Positions 1 through 14,576 of a DNA stretch of 64,000 bases are shown one piece after another (the stretch's first letter is position 1; each line of letters begins with the position of its first letter). The stretch comes from Phaseolus vulgaris (lineage: Eukaryota; Streptophyta; Magnoliopsida; Fabales; Fabaceae). The DNA lies in assembly GCF_000499845.2 (NCBI RefSeq), contig NC_023758.2, positions 4,604,170 through 4,668,169 of the forward strand, written 5' to 3'. The notes beneath the pieces were generated by a model, which saw only the letters and a program-made list of their open reading frames with translations, was not told the origin of the DNA and did no database searches. A program made the position numbers and the translations under genes.

Positions 1-708
1 AAGGAAACACCGACAGAATTGTAGGGACATAGTAAGTACAGATTTCTATCTTCCTTACTGGACCAGATTTCTGTCTTTTGTTTTCTGTGCTGACGATTGT
101 GTTGGTTATTCAATCCATATTCTATACATATACAGTGGTTATATGGCTCCAGAATATGCAATGCAAGGAGAGTTCTCTGTTAAGTCTGATGTGTACAGTT
201 TTGGAGTCCTCCTTATGGAGATCATAAGCGGCAAGAAGAACAGCTCTTTCTATCAAACAGATGGTGCTGAGGATCTACTGAGCTATGTAAGTAGAGCAGA
301 TATTTAGCTTCCTTGGGCTAATTCATTCAAATGGAGTATTCTAGTGAAAAACAAATACTTGATGTAACTTTTTTGCAGGCGTGGCTACTTTGGAAGGATG
401 GAACACCCTTGGAACTGATGGACCCCATGTTAAGAGAATCCTACAATGAGATTAAAATCATCAGAAGCATCCATATTGGTCTGCTCTGTGTCCAAGAAGA
501 TCCCGAATACAGACCTACAATGGCAACAATAGTTCTTATGCTAGCTAGTAACAGTGTTACTCTACCAACTCCTAAGCGGCCTGCATTTTTCATCCACAGT
601 GGAACAGATGCAACCATGCCAAAAGGGCAGCAATTTGATCAGTCTATGACAAAATCATTACTAATGTCTATCAACGATGTTTCCATTAGCGAAATGGATC
701 CTAGATAA
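1..708 (+). CDS. Cysteine-rich receptor-like kinase, 3' part only (upstream tandem copy)
   Basis: Only the last three exons are in the window: 1-31, 136-286 and 379-708 (stop TAA 706-708). They encode the end of the activation segment ([15 protein letters not shown]) and the kinase C-lobe with [16 protein letters not shown], followed by the C-terminus ending SEMDPR. All junctions are GT-AG and keep the frame. The apparent stop in GGGACATAG at 25-33 lies across the exon end, because the donor GTAAGT starts at 32. The exons are nearly identical to those of the complete CRK ending at 6379, so this is the upstream member of a recent tandem pair. The intron 32-135 is about half the length of the matching one in the second copy. 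CRKs are plasma-membrane kinases linked to defence and stress signalling; whether this copy is intact upstream cannot be seen. Confidence 0.85.
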
Positions 709-986
709 GCTTCATTGCTTGGAGATTTTAGAATGTATCATTATTCACCTACTTATTTGTCGTACGCATGACTGTACTTCGAAATCTTGGAACACTTTGA
801 ACTGTATTCTAGTCGCTTATTTTTCAGCTAGAAGTAATATATGCAGGTAGGCTATATTGTTTTCTCCCAGAAAAATGTGAAATGTACATATTTGGTGACA
901 GGAATTTTTGAAATGTATGGGACATAGTAAAGACTCGTCGAGTTGCTATTTTGTTCCACATTTACAAGCTTAAATAACCTATTAAC
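709..986. other. 3' flank of upstream CRK copy
   Basis: This is the 3'UTR and flank after the first CRK. It aligns with the segment after the second CRK (6380-6512) as far as the ATTAAC at 981-986, where the first copy is interrupted by an insertion. The first copy also holds extra sequence here (about 800-960) that is missing in the second. No gene is seen. Confidence 0.6.
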
Positions 987-2265
987 TAATAAGTGTCAAT
1001 GTGTAGTTTTTATGATTGAAAAAATTTAACACTTTGGAACTTAATTGTTGCATAATGTAAAAAAAATACCCTAATCTGAGAATTATTGAATCTGCTTATA
1101 TATTTTGAACCAAGAAACAAATGAAGAAATTTAATCTCAATTTTTATGTAAATTGTGGATGAATATGAAGCATTGAAAGAATGTATGCAAGCTGGTATTG
1201 AAAGAAAGAAAGCAAAAACTTAATTGGATCACAAGAAGATTTAGCTCAAGCTAGAGGATTTAGCTCAAGCTAAATATGTCCAGAGTTGATTAAAGGTGCA
1301 GTACTAATCTAGCCCAGGCTAGAATTGCTAGCTCAAGCTAAAAATGCACCGAAAGATCTAGCTTAAGCTAAATTGGCTCGTTTGAGCTAAAGTTCATTAT
1401 ATAAATTTTGAAACACAACTCAAAAGGAAGTGGTGGAAAATGATTGGATCTTTAGAGAGAAGTTAGTGAGAGAAGAAGAAGGAGACCTCTGTTCTTAGGA
1501 GAAGAACGTGCTCAGATCAGCCCCTTCTTATGCAATCCAGATCAAGAATGAAGATTGGAGGAACTGTCATGAGTGGCTAAGTTCTTTCTAACTTGGGATT
1601 GAATGTAATTTACCTTGATCAAATGTATTTTTGGTGATATATATATATATATATATAATATTATCTTTTCTACTTATTCTTGGTATTTTCGTTTTATGCT
1701 TATTGCTTGATTCTGTCTGATCAATAGAGTCTTAATTTTGATCCTTAAAACCTTTAAGGATCTGAAATAGACAAAAATACTTGATAACTTGTAATGATAG
1801 GAATAGATTCCAGGTTATTGATTGCATCATAATTCTGCTTCTAAAGTTGGATGATTTGTTAAATATCTGAGGAATCAGTGTTTGAGAAATTATGTTATGA
1901 ATTTCATCTTTGAGGAATCAAGGTGAATGACTTTAAATTAAGCATAAAAAATAAGTAGTTTTGAGTATTATAAATTGTATTATTCCAAAATACAGATGAT
2001 TGAGATAGACGCAATTCAATCCCAAGTATTTTTCTCTATATTTAATAAGTTAGTTTTGTCTTTGGTTGAATCAAACCCTAAATCTCTGAGTTACTAATGA
2101 AATCTTTAATTTGATTATGAACATGTTCTCAAAATTATTTTCTATATTTAATGAGTTATATAATAGAACATCTTAATTAGAATTGTTCCTTGTGGGTTCG
2201 ACATTCATACTTTAAAAAGTATTATATTACAGTTGATTCAGTACACTTGCCGAGAAAAATCAACA
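987..2265. mobile_element. LTR-retrotransposon-like insertion (solo LTR or short non-autonomous element)
   Basis: Comparison of the two CRK 3' flanks shows ~1.28 kb present here and missing at the matching position near 6512. It is bordered by a direct repeat (TTAAC at 982-986 and 2266-2270, extendable to ATTAAC), as expected for a target-site duplication. The right end reads AATCAACA, so it ends in CA. The left end reads TAATAAGTGTCAATG, so the TG is seven bases in. The segment GTGGGTTCGACATTC near 2194 resembles the 3' part of some legume LTRs. It has no long ORF, an (AT)n tract near 1640-1660, and a cluster of short palindromes at 1241-1390. A solo LTR is my preferred reading; the exact class is not settled. 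Confidence 0.6.
1241..1391. repeat. Cluster of short palindromes with core TAGCTCAAGCTA
   Basis: Five 14-16 bp imperfect palindromes lie within 140 bp: 1241-1254, 1259-1274, 1309-1322, 1328-1341 and 1358-1371, with a half-copy TTTGAGCTAAA at 1381-1391. Core forms are TAGCTCAAGCTA, TAGCCCAGGCTA and TAGCTTAAGCTA. They sit inside the LTR-like insertion. Repeated short motifs are common in LTR promoter regions, so binding sites are possible; the function is unknown. Confidence 0.7.
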
Positions 2266-3189
2266 TTAACCAACTTATCTTGTATTTAAACAATATTAAT
2301 TTGCATCCAAAATATGTGGCTGTGCATATTCAATGAGTAACCTATGTGCAATAGTAAGGATTTTGCAACTTTTATTGACAGACAACTAAGGGAGAGTTAG
2401 ACACTATTGATTTATGTTTTTTTGTTCTTGAATCTTTAAGGATTTAAAATTTATGCGTAAAACTCAACCTAGAGAAACAATCATGCAGAAGTGGTTGATT
2501 GGGAAGACTTGGTCTACTTGTCATGTTTCATCTTCTGATGCTTAACAACAGTTTTCTGTTTATCAACTTCTTGACTTGTGTATGAACAAGTGTTCCTTTC
2601 ATCGCAGTCCCCACACAAACGCATCCTCTCAGAGACTTTGGGTCTTCGCTCATTTATGTTAGACACCCATTACTCATATTTTCCATCAAACGTGTTGGAC
2701 TTTTCTTCCTTGTCCCATATTCACACTGAATCATTCAAATAATATCTTTGCTTGACTTGCTTCATTGACTTGCCACCTGCTTCATGTATCACTAACATCC
2801 ATATTTCTAATTTATGGATTATATGAATTTCACTTTTACTTTTTTAATACTTGTTTTCGCACGCTGCATTGTTTTTTTAAGAAACATGGTACAAAACAAA
2901 GTGACAAAATACGTGCAAAATGATGTAAGTGAAATAAATGAGAAATAGGACGAGAAAAGGAAAATAGAGCTTTTGAAAGGGAGAACAAATACTGAAGTTT
3001 TTTGATATATTGAGTTAATTCATCAAAATCAAAGCTATACCAATGTAAAGGAAGTAGAGGATGGTAGTTCATTCAAGAAAGACAAAAAAAGTAAAAGCAT
3101 TGAGGGATAAACTGTGAAAGTATAGTAAATTTGAAAAACAGTTTCCAATCATGTTCTTGTACTATACACATGTTAGATTATCACATCTA
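2266..3189. other. Spacer between CRK copies: duplicated flank plus promoter region
   Basis: From 2266 to about 2498 the sequence matches 6518-6750 after the second CRK, and the match stops at the shared phrase ATCATGCAGAAG. This marks the right edge of the duplicated unit. The rest, up to the TATA motif at 3190, is unique and should hold the promoter of the second CRK. No coding region is supported. Confidence 0.6.
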
Positions 3190-3199
3190 CTATATATAT
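3190..3199 (+). promoter_or_regulatory. TATA box of CRK copy 2
   Basis: TATATATAT lies 78 bp before the ATG at 3268. It falls inside the longest open frame (ATG 3151), which argues that this more upstream ATG is not used, because transcription would start near 3220-3230. Confidence 0.55.
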
Positions 3200-3267
3200 C
3201 TTCTCAACATGAGGCACAAGTATCTCCCAAAAGTCAAGGAGACTCAACACAAACTGCAAAACGAGTG

Positions 3268-6379
<3,112 letters not shown>

Positions 6380-7423
6380 GCTTCATTGCTTGGAGATTTT
6401 AGAATGTATCATTATCCACCTACTTATTTATCGTAGTTTCCCGTGACTGTATTTCGAAATCTTGGAACACTAGTTGCTATTCAACATATACAAGTTTAAA
6501 TAACCTATTAACAATGCCAACCAACTTATCTCGTGTTTAAATAATGTTAATTTGCATCCAAAATATGTGGCTGTGCAAGTTCAAGGAGTAACCTATTTGC
6601 AATAGTAAGGATTTTGCAACTTTTATTGACAGACAGTACTAAGGCAGAGTTAGACACTATTGATTTATGTTTTTTTGTCCTTGAATCTTTAAGGATTTCA
6701 AAATTATGCGTAAAACTCAACCTAGAGAAACAATCATGCAGAAGGGGTTGAATTCATGAGGTGAAAAAGAACTTTCCACAGCTAGAGAGAAATCCACCCA
6801 TTTGCTGATCAAGCACTGCAACATAGAATTTGTACATACTGTGATGCCCTGGTGATGTTGACACTTTAGCCATCAAAATTGACTGAAACTTCAACCAATA
6901 AAGATATTTATTATTGGGATAAAAAGGAAGTCACAGCAGAACCAAGTGCCCGTCTTCTTTCGCCATCCTTCTTATTCATCATTTTCCACTAAACAAACAA
7001 ATCGCACTCACATCTGCCTCAGGAATATTTGAACCAGCAATTATTAAGAAATTGAATGGTTGGAAGTAGCCTTAGACTTGGAATGCCTCACGCTTATATT
7101 TTGGCATAAAAACTAATGCTTTTATCATTCAATATTAAAGTTTATAGTTAATTCTAAATTTACAAGCAAAAGCAATTTGAACCCTTTTTTTATCAGATTT
7201 TCACCATGCAATACGAACCATGGCAGCACAGAGAAGAATGTTTGTGTAAGTGGGAAATGAAAAAGCATTGCATTCTCATTCCAAAGGCAAACTAGCAACA
7301 CTCATATCATCAGATATTAAAAGATTCTGCAGTTGAGTGGGCCAATATGGAACTAATTGAAACTGAATCAATGAAGAGGAGCCCTCTTATAGAAATAGAA
7401 ATTATTTAAATTGATAAGAAAAA
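6380..7423. other. Spacer after the CRK pair
   Basis: Positions 6380-6750 are the 3'UTR and flank shared with the first CRK copy, without the insertion found there. Between 6750 and 7423 I see no gene and no repeat I can name. Confidence 0.5.
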
Positions 7424-7424
7424 T

Positions 7425-7526
7425 GGTTCCTCACTCTGCTTTAAGTTGGGAAGAAAGCAGTTGCAGTTGCAACACTATAAAGGTTCCTTACTCTGCTTTA
7501 ATTTGGGAAGAAAGCAGTTGCAGTTG
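7425..7526. repeat. 57-bp tandem duplication in the promoter of the acidic membrane protein gene
   Basis: The segment starting GGTTCC at 7425 recurs at 7482 with two substitutions over 45 bp (TCACTCTG/TTACTCTG and AAGTTGGG/AATTTGGG). Both copies end in GAAAGCAGTTGCAGTTG, which then iterates as short GCAGTTG units up to about 7551. TATAAAG at 7476-7482 sits at the junction and could be the TATA box. Confidence 0.75.
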
Positions 7527-7581
7527 AAAGCAGTTGCAGTTGAAACAGTTGCTTCCACTGACTGCATTGCTTCTCATTCAG

Positions 7582-8222
7582 GTGATTTCCCTTCTGATCA
7601 TTTCTCTTCCTTTATGCAACAAGCTTTTAACTTTTCTCTATTCAAGCTTCGTTTTTTCTTTTTTCTCATTCATGTGTGCATTGCCTTTATCAAGATTACT
7701 TCTTTTTTTCTTTCTTTAAAATTTTCTGTTGGTTTCTGCTGTAGAAGCATCGGGCGATAATCTGGGTTTTGTTTTCTTTTGTTTAGCGTTGAGTTAGTAT
7801 TGCCTGTGTTCATAATTATTCCGGAACCTTGTTTTAAAAGATTCTGATGATAGCTTTTATTGAAATTGAAATTTTCTTTTGACATTTGTTACGGGTTTTG
7901 TGTGAAATGTTTGTTCTTTAGTTCTTTATTCCTTCTCCCACCATCCTTCCCCCTCAATTTTATGCTATTTGTGCTAAGATGTTTCAGAATGGTGAATAAA
8001 TGTTGTTTCCAAGTTAATGTTAAATGCTTTATCCTTCTGTTTTTCATTTCTTGGAATTCTGGAGCTTTCAATTTAAATGCAGTTTCGTTGATTTGATACA
8101 GGAATGGGATCCTTTATGCTTCGTTTTCAATTTTATTATTAATATTGGTTTGTTAGTGTATCTTGACATTGCTGATAATTGTTCACGAAGTTCTTTAATT
8201 ATGCTTTTCCAATCGAAAGCAG
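7582..8222 (+). other. Probable 5'UTR intron
   Basis: A donor CAG/GTGATTT at 7582 and an acceptor GAAAGCAG ending at 8222 enclose a T-rich, stop-filled 641-bp stretch just before the coding start at 8265. T-richness and the good splice motifs suggest a leader intron. Several short ORFs here look like chance. RNA evidence would decide. Confidence 0.5.
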
Positions 8223-8264
8223 GTTCGGAGAAGTTACTGTTAGGAGTGTCTGAGTAAGTTAAAC

Positions 8265-9469
8265 ATGACAAAGCGGTTGCCAAGTAGGAACAACAGAACC
8301 AGAGGCATCAAGGTAAAACGGATTCTGCAGATTATTCTGTTGCTGTGCTTTTGCTCCTGGTTGATCTATCAGGTTAAGCACTCGCGGGATAAGAAAAACA
8401 AATTTGTTGAAGATGATGCAAAAGGGTCAGTTGGAACTCAAACTGTGTATCCGACTCCAAAACTTGGTAGAAAAGATCTTCATGAAGAAAACCATGAACA
8501 TAATGAACATGAAGAAAAAGATGACAAGCATGAGGTGAGAGTAGGAGATGAGGAAGATGAAAGCAAAAGCGATGAGGTGCAAGATGAAAGGGGTGGAGGA
8601 GATGATGAGAGTGATCAAGATCAATTACCAGCAGACATCATCCTGGACGAAGAGGACGAAAAAGAAATTGAGAGTTATGAGAAAGAAAACAGCAGTAAGG
8701 AGGAGGAAAACCACAACAGTCGTGAAGCTCAAGAGCAACAATACAAAGCGGATGATGCTTCTAGTGCTGTTGTGACTCACTATAAGGTTTCACTTTTAGT
8801 AAACCCTGATGCAAACTCAGAAATGAATACCAAGGAAACTCGCAGGAACCAAAATGGTTCAAATGTTAAGATTAAAGAAGCTGAATTGGCGAGTGTGCAG
8901 TCTTCCAACGCAGATCTTACCACAACATTTGCAGACAGTCATGCAGAAGCAGGCACTGATCTGACAATAGTGATTCATGGAGGTAGCAATAACTTGACAT
9001 AATCAGTGCCAATACTTCATTTGAACTGAATAAAGCTGTAATATTTTCTGAATCAAATCAAACTCAAAAGGGTACCGTGAACACAGTAGTAACCGGGGAA
9101 GTAAAAAATGTGCCAACAGAAGGATTATTGCAGGGTGGCAGCAATAGGGTCTCTGAAGAAAACCAGCTTGGTTCTTCTAACTCAGCAGCCCCTGTTGAAT
9201 TAGAAAAGGGAGATGCAGCCGCAGGTGAATCTTCTAAGCTAGAGGGTGGTGAATTGGTAAGCAGAACAAAATCTGTGGCATCAAATGAAGCAGATTATAA
9301 CACAGAAATGAGTGGAACTAACAATACTCAGAATATTTCTCATGTGAAGGAGAACACTGATTCTACTAAGGATGGATTCAAAGGTGATTCATCTGATTCT
9401 CACATCCTCAAGAGTGTGGCAGATATCAGAAAGGAAGTGGATATTGGTGATGCCACTGCAACAGACTAA
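8265..9469 (+). CDS. Acidic single-pass membrane protein of unknown function, frame broken near 8995
   Basis: The first frame (8265-9002) encodes 245 residues: a basic N-terminus (MTKRLPSRNNRTRGIKVKR), one membrane helix at about residues 20-37 (LQIILLLCFCSWLIYQV), then a long hydrophilic tail very rich in Glu, Asp, Lys and His. The frame ends at TAA 9000-9002. The next frame is open from about 8996 to 9469, keeps the same Ser/Asn/Glu-rich composition (ISANTSFELNKAVIFSESNQ onwards) and ends IGDATATD. One missing base around 8994-8999 would join them into ~400 residues. I recall a plant family with this N-terminal pattern and full-length tails, so a single-base deletion or a base-call error is likely. 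No enzymatic motif is seen. The intact start and helix suggest a type II membrane protein; its role is unknown. Confidence 0.6.
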
Positions 9470-11471
9470 AACATGGTCTTTTTGTTCTGGATTAAGAGTT
9501 TTTGTACAAAAGTAGGCTTGTGGATATTGATATCAAAGTTGAATGTGTAACTAGTTTCTTTTTTCCATTATCTACTGCTATGTCTTACTTTGCTTCATTT
9601 CTTATTACTTGTGCTGCAATCTTCTTCTTTTTTCCCTTTTCTCGATTAGTCTCTTCTTGTTTCGATCTCTCCATATAATATCCAAACTATTTCTTCCTGG
9701 AAAGAAAGGTTAGGAAAATATTTTTTTAAAATTAATTGAAGAGAAAATGGAAGAAAGAAATTTTTATATTCTTTTAAGGAATGGTGGTAACATATGTTGG
9801 TATTTTTAATTGAGTTTGTATTAAAAATAATTATATAAATATTTTTTAAAAAAAATAATTTAATTTTTTTTATTAAGAGGGTGATGTGACTGATTGTTAT
9901 TTTGGTCTTTATAGATAAAGAAATCTACAGTTTTAGAATTAATATAAAATGATATTAAAATTAATATACATAATAAAATGATATTGAGATTAATCTAAAG
10001 TTTTTGATATATTATTTTGTATTAAATGTAATATTATTTTATATTAATTATGAAATCTTGCATTTTTTAAAAAATAGATACAATTAAGTAAGGTTGGGAC
10101 AAGATAATAATAACGTTATTTTTTACTTAAAAAATTAAATATCAGTTAAAAGGTGTAAAAATATTAAATACTTAAAAGTTAAATATAAGTTAAAAGGTAT
10201 AAAAATATTGAATACTTAATATATCAAAAAGATTTAATAGAATTTTAATTGAAAATATCTAAAATTAGGAGGGAGGTGAAATTTAATTATGCTTAAAATA
10301 TATTAAAAAGGAAAAACATTTTTGTAATGTAGTGTGGAGCATTTATTAGTTCTCAAAAATATTATCAATAAATTTAAATATTATTATTAGTATAAAAAGA
10401 TCTGAATCGGTTATATATAAAAGAGGGTACTGAAATCATTGTTTATATTTTTCTTGGTATCTGCAGTTGAATATAATGAGTGATGACTTGCTTAACCGGT
10501 GACATGAGTTGGCTAAATTTGAAATCAGTAATTGGACGGTAGGGATGACTTTATATTCTCATTTTTCTCTCTCTATCTCTCTCTCTTTGAATAAATGTAT
10601 TTTCTAAAATACGTAAATTAAATTTATAATTTCTTTTAAGAATCTATTCAAATGTAATTTCAAAATTAATAATTAAGAACATTCAAAGTTACAAAGAGTG
10701 TGGTTTGAGATGGTCGTATAAGAAACTTTTTGAGAAAATGTTGAGTCAATTTAAATTTGAAATCAAAATGAAGAAGTATGTATATTTGAAAGTAAAAATT
10801 ACACTATTTTCGATTATTTGATCACTGTTTTTGGAATTAAGGAGATAAATAGATTTTTTTTAAAACATTTGTCAAACTCTAGTTTTTTTGTTCATATTAT
10901 TCAACATTATTTCAACTTTGTCTCACCTTCAATTCTACATCTTGTTTTAAGAAAATTGCTGTCAAAATAACTTCATATTTATCACTGCATTGTTTAAGAA
11001 TTTTCACAATAACTTAATTTCTCGTGATATTATTTTTAATTTTATAATTAGTATTCTTATTTTTTTAATTATTATTATTATTAAGGTTGATGTGGATTTG
11101 GCTGTCTACAGGCTGGCATAATGCTTTGCTCATTGGATCTCATTGTTTGAAACTCAATTATTTATTTATTCTCAGAAACTGGAAAAATTGAAACATGGAT
11201 GCACGCACGCATAGGATTCTCAAGCTTCATCATTCATCTTATCTTAATTCCAACACACGAGACATGAATTAAAAAAAACACTGTACAAAACAACTCTTCG
11301 TGAAAAACAAAGAAGAATCAAAGAATCCAAGAACATCTGATCCTTAAGGAAAACAAGAATTCAAAAATTGATGTCTGTGCTAAGAAAATGCTAAATAATT
11401 TCCTAACTGTACATTCTCACTCAAACTCAAAACGACAGAGGAATTCACCTCAAAACGACAAAATCCACAAT
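9470..11471. other. AT-rich intergenic region
   Basis: This is the 3' flank of the acidic membrane protein gene followed by very AT-rich DNA with long A and T runs and a short TC-rich tract near 10566-10588. The part nearest 11471 is the 3'UTR of the convergent DUF1005 gene. I see no gene, RNA or clear repeat. Confidence 0.5.
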
Positions 11472-12722
11472 CTACTGCCTTAGTTCTTTCCGGAGTTTCT
11501 GAGAAAACAACTTGCAGGCGTCCATGCTCAAATCCAAGGCCGCAGCGAGAGCAACGAAAGCCGCCGCATCCTCCGTGCAAGTCACGTGCTGCACCCCAAC
11601 CTCCACTTCGGGCTTGCTACACTTCCCTTCACCGTCCACGGTCGCCGACATTACAAACCCCTTGCTAAAAAAGGGAATCGCTTCCAACCCGGAATCCAAA
11701 CTGGACCCGGACCCGGACCCGAGATCCCAGCTGCCGCGCGGGGTGCTCAACGGAGTGACGCCGGAGGTGGCGTCGATGGTGAATTTCCCGCCGTGTTGGG
11801 AGCTGATGGTGGACGCGGCGAGGGTGACGGGGTCGGCGGTGGCGGGGAGGATTTGAAACCGGTACCCGACGGCGTTGGAATTGTTGGGCTCGCGCCAGGC
11901 CTCGAGGCGGCCCCACGGCTTCCAGGTGCCGTCTCCGTCGGGGCGGATTATGAGCCAGGCCCCGGGGTTGGAGCGGCTGACCCGCTGCGAGCCCGGGGAA
12001 GGGACAAAGGGCGTGGCCATGGACGCGGCGGCGACCGGCGAGCCGGAAAGGTCGTGCACGGTGATGGACCATCCTTTTCGCTCTGCGGAACTGTTCGCGT
12101 TGTTGGGAGAAGGGAAGTGCGCAGGGTTCTTGTCCCTGAAGCTGAACTTGCAAGTGAAAACGGGTTGCTTCACGTCGCCTTTGATTTGGAACACCTGCGG
12201 GCTGCACTCCGGTTCGCCGTCGAACCGGAAGACGAAGCGCGGGTCCGGGTCGACCCGGACAGTCAAATGAAGGAATTGGGCCTGGTTGGTGGTTTTGGTA
12301 AGGGGAAGCCAACCGTTGTGAAAGGTGCAGGGACGTGATTCTGCCAAGGTGAGATCCACCGGAATTGAGATTTTCCCAATTAGTTTCGCCGAGTTGAATA
12401 CGCACGACGGCGTCGCCGCCCCCTTGTACACCGATATCTTTATCTGGGCTTTCTTTGACACTTTCACGATTTTGGGCTTGGAGAAATCGAACGACGCCGC
12501 CAGTGACCGCGGCTGCGGGTCCCACTCCGTTATCACAGGCACACTGCATACGTTGCTGCACGAAACCGAATCATCCCAATCCACTCCCTTCAGCTGAATC
12601 TTGCAGAACAATGGCGAAGTGGAAGGGTGCACTTTGCCCGAGAATGAAGAAGGCTTGGACGACGCCGGCGATTTGACGGCGAGGTTTCCGACGAGGATCC
12701 GCTGGAAGGGGCAGGGATCCAT
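11472..12722 (-). CDS. DUF1005 family protein, intronless
   Basis: A single uninterrupted frame of 416 residues on the minus strand starts MDPCPFQRILVGNLAVK, the N-terminal signature I recall for plant DUF1005 proteins (PF06219). Other family-like blocks are the Cys-rich CKIQLKGVDWDDSVSCSN, the segment around GWLPLTKTTNQAQ, and GNPGAWLIIRPDGDGTWKPW-like sequence in the middle (here RSNPGAWLIIRPDGDGTW). The C-terminus ends LRKELRQ. There is no signal peptide or membrane helix. GC content is much higher than the surroundings, which is ordinary for intronless plant genes and explains the many shadow frames on the other strand. The family's biochemical role is not established, so none is assigned. 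Length and both ends fit the family and the gene looks intact. Confidence 0.87.
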   Translation of the reverse strand: MDPCPFQRILVGNLAVKSPASSKPSSFSGKVHPSTSPLFCKIQLKGVDWDDSVSCSNVCSVPVITEWDPQPRSLAASFDFSKPKIVKVSKKAQIKISVYKGAATPSCVFNSAKLIGKISIPVDLTLAESRPCTFHNGWLPLTKTTNQAQFLHLTVRVDPDPRFVFRFDGEPECSPQVFQIKGDVKQPVFTCKFSFRDKNPAHFPSPNNANSSAERKGWSITVHDLSGSPVAAASMATPFVPSPGSQRVSRSNPGAWLIIRPDGDGTWKPWGRLEAWREPNNSNAVGYRFQILPATADPVTLAASTISSQHGGKFTIDATSGVTPLSTPRGSWDLGSGSGSSLDSGLEAIPFFSKGFVMSATVDGEGKCSKPEVEVGVQHVTCTEDAAAFVALAAALDLSMDACKLFSQKLRKELRQ

Positions 12723-13148
12723 GTTGAATGAATGAATGAAGCGTGAGAGTGAATTGGATTAATATGATATGAAATTGGAATTGGAAGCAGTGGTGAGTGA
12801 TGTTGATATATTCTTATATTCATTGTTGACAGTAAGAGAATGAGAGAGAAGAAGGGATTATTAAGGAAACTGAATGTGACAGCCTGTTACTAGTTGGACA
12901 TTCATTATTTCATTCCTTTTTCTTTCTTTCTCGCAATATCTTCTATTACTCTTTTTATTCTACATCACGTAACAAATTTTATTTTTATTTGCATTTTCTT
13001 CTGCCTTTATTCAGTTTAAATTTTCTATATTTAAATTCATAAATTCAAATTAAAGGGAAAATGATAATAAAGACTTTAGCAAAATGCAGCACATAATCAT
13101 ATAAACATTGATATCAAACAAACACGAAAATACATATAATTTTTATAA

Positions 13149-13570
13149 TGTAAGAGTATGATATAATGACCCAGATTTATGTGCACGGACATTGACATAA
13201 AAGGATGTATAATTTCTAAAAGGTAAGAGTAGGATAAAGGGACACAAATCTATTATATATTATGAATTATATAAAATGACAATAAAGATGTGTGTACAAA
13301 TATATTTTAGTTTTTTTTAAACAGAAAAACGTTTTTCTAACGAGTTCAAAATGATTTGTTTCTTATTTTTATAATCATAATAAAAATTTATACATAAAAT
13401 TTGTTTTTTTATAAAATTAATATATTTTTTCTTTTTAAAATTGTGTTTGAACCGTATTAAAATTGTTAAAAATCTTATAAATATTTTTTGAATTGAACAC
13501 TTTCTAAATATATATCCTACGAATATCTTACATACTATCGACACTTAATTTAAAAAAAACGTGTGTATCC
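13149..13570 (+). repeat. Dispersed repeat, copy A
   Basis: It shares the ordered blocks GACAATAAAGAT, TTCAAAATGATTTGTTTC, ATAATCATAATAAAAATT, AAAATTAATATATTTT, TTTTAAAATTGTGTT and TTTTTGAATTGAACACTTT with the copies at 14577, 18925 and 20447. No ORF is conserved among copies. Confidence 0.65.
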
Positions 13571-14576
13571 TCGTATTTAACAGCTTAATTTCTTCTATTT
13601 TTTGGCTTACCCAGCCAATAAACAACATTTTCCTATTTCTTTTCTATTGTATCAAATCCATGACTTAATTCATAAACTCAAACCAATAATTTGTGTCCCT
13701 CCACTTCTTGTAAATAGTAAATTAATAAAAGTCAAAAAATAATATTAATATTAATACCATTATCTCTTCTTACCAACTCAAAATATATTAATTTTGATTC
13801 TCATTTATCCACTCAATTTCCCAAAAAAAACATGTACTCCAATCAAATTTTAGAACATCAAAATTACCAAATACGGAAACATTAATAATGGTAATGGACA
13901 TGTTACATGACTATGTGATTCACTTAATCAGAGCAAAAAAAATATCATTACTTTTTTTATAAATAATTTTATTTTACAGATAATATATGACACCAAATTT
14001 AATCAACCTGTTGGATAGTATATTATTAAAACAAAGTAAACGCCTCTATTATCTATGACATTTTTTAAAAAATATAACTCAATATTATTTTTTATTTTTT
14101 GGAATATTCTGTCATTCATATTACTCAAAAATCTCAATTAAAAGAATTTAAACATGATTTAATTAAAATTTATGTTGGCGCCAACAATTAATAAATGACA
14201 TGATATTATAATATATCGCACGACAGATAATAACTATGGCATACATATTCATCAAAACAAATAAACAGAAAGGTGAAATTAATTATATAGGTAGATTTTC
14301 TAAATACGATAACAATCTTTTAAAGTTCTGTAAGAAAAACCGTATGATTTTTTATATGAATACAAAAACGGACTTAATCATCTAGATATGATTTTCTCGA
14401 TACGATAATATTTTTTTAAAGTTTTGAAAGAAGAAGGATATTATATGATATTCTATATAAATAAGATAATTTTTAGATTTATTCTCTCTTATTTAGGCGT
14501 GTTTTTAAAATGAATGTTTTTGTATTGAGTAATTAATTAAATTAAATTAAATTGTTTATAATTTACCCTGACTTTG

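Noticed and set aside
3151..3267. N-terminal extension of the CRK frame from an ATG at 3151
   Set aside because: A TATA box lies within it at 3190-3199, and the resulting protein would bury the signal peptide.
11586..12597. Long open frames on the plus strand and in other frames
   Set aside because: They are shadows of the GC-rich DUF1005 gene on the minus strand, with no protein-like features.
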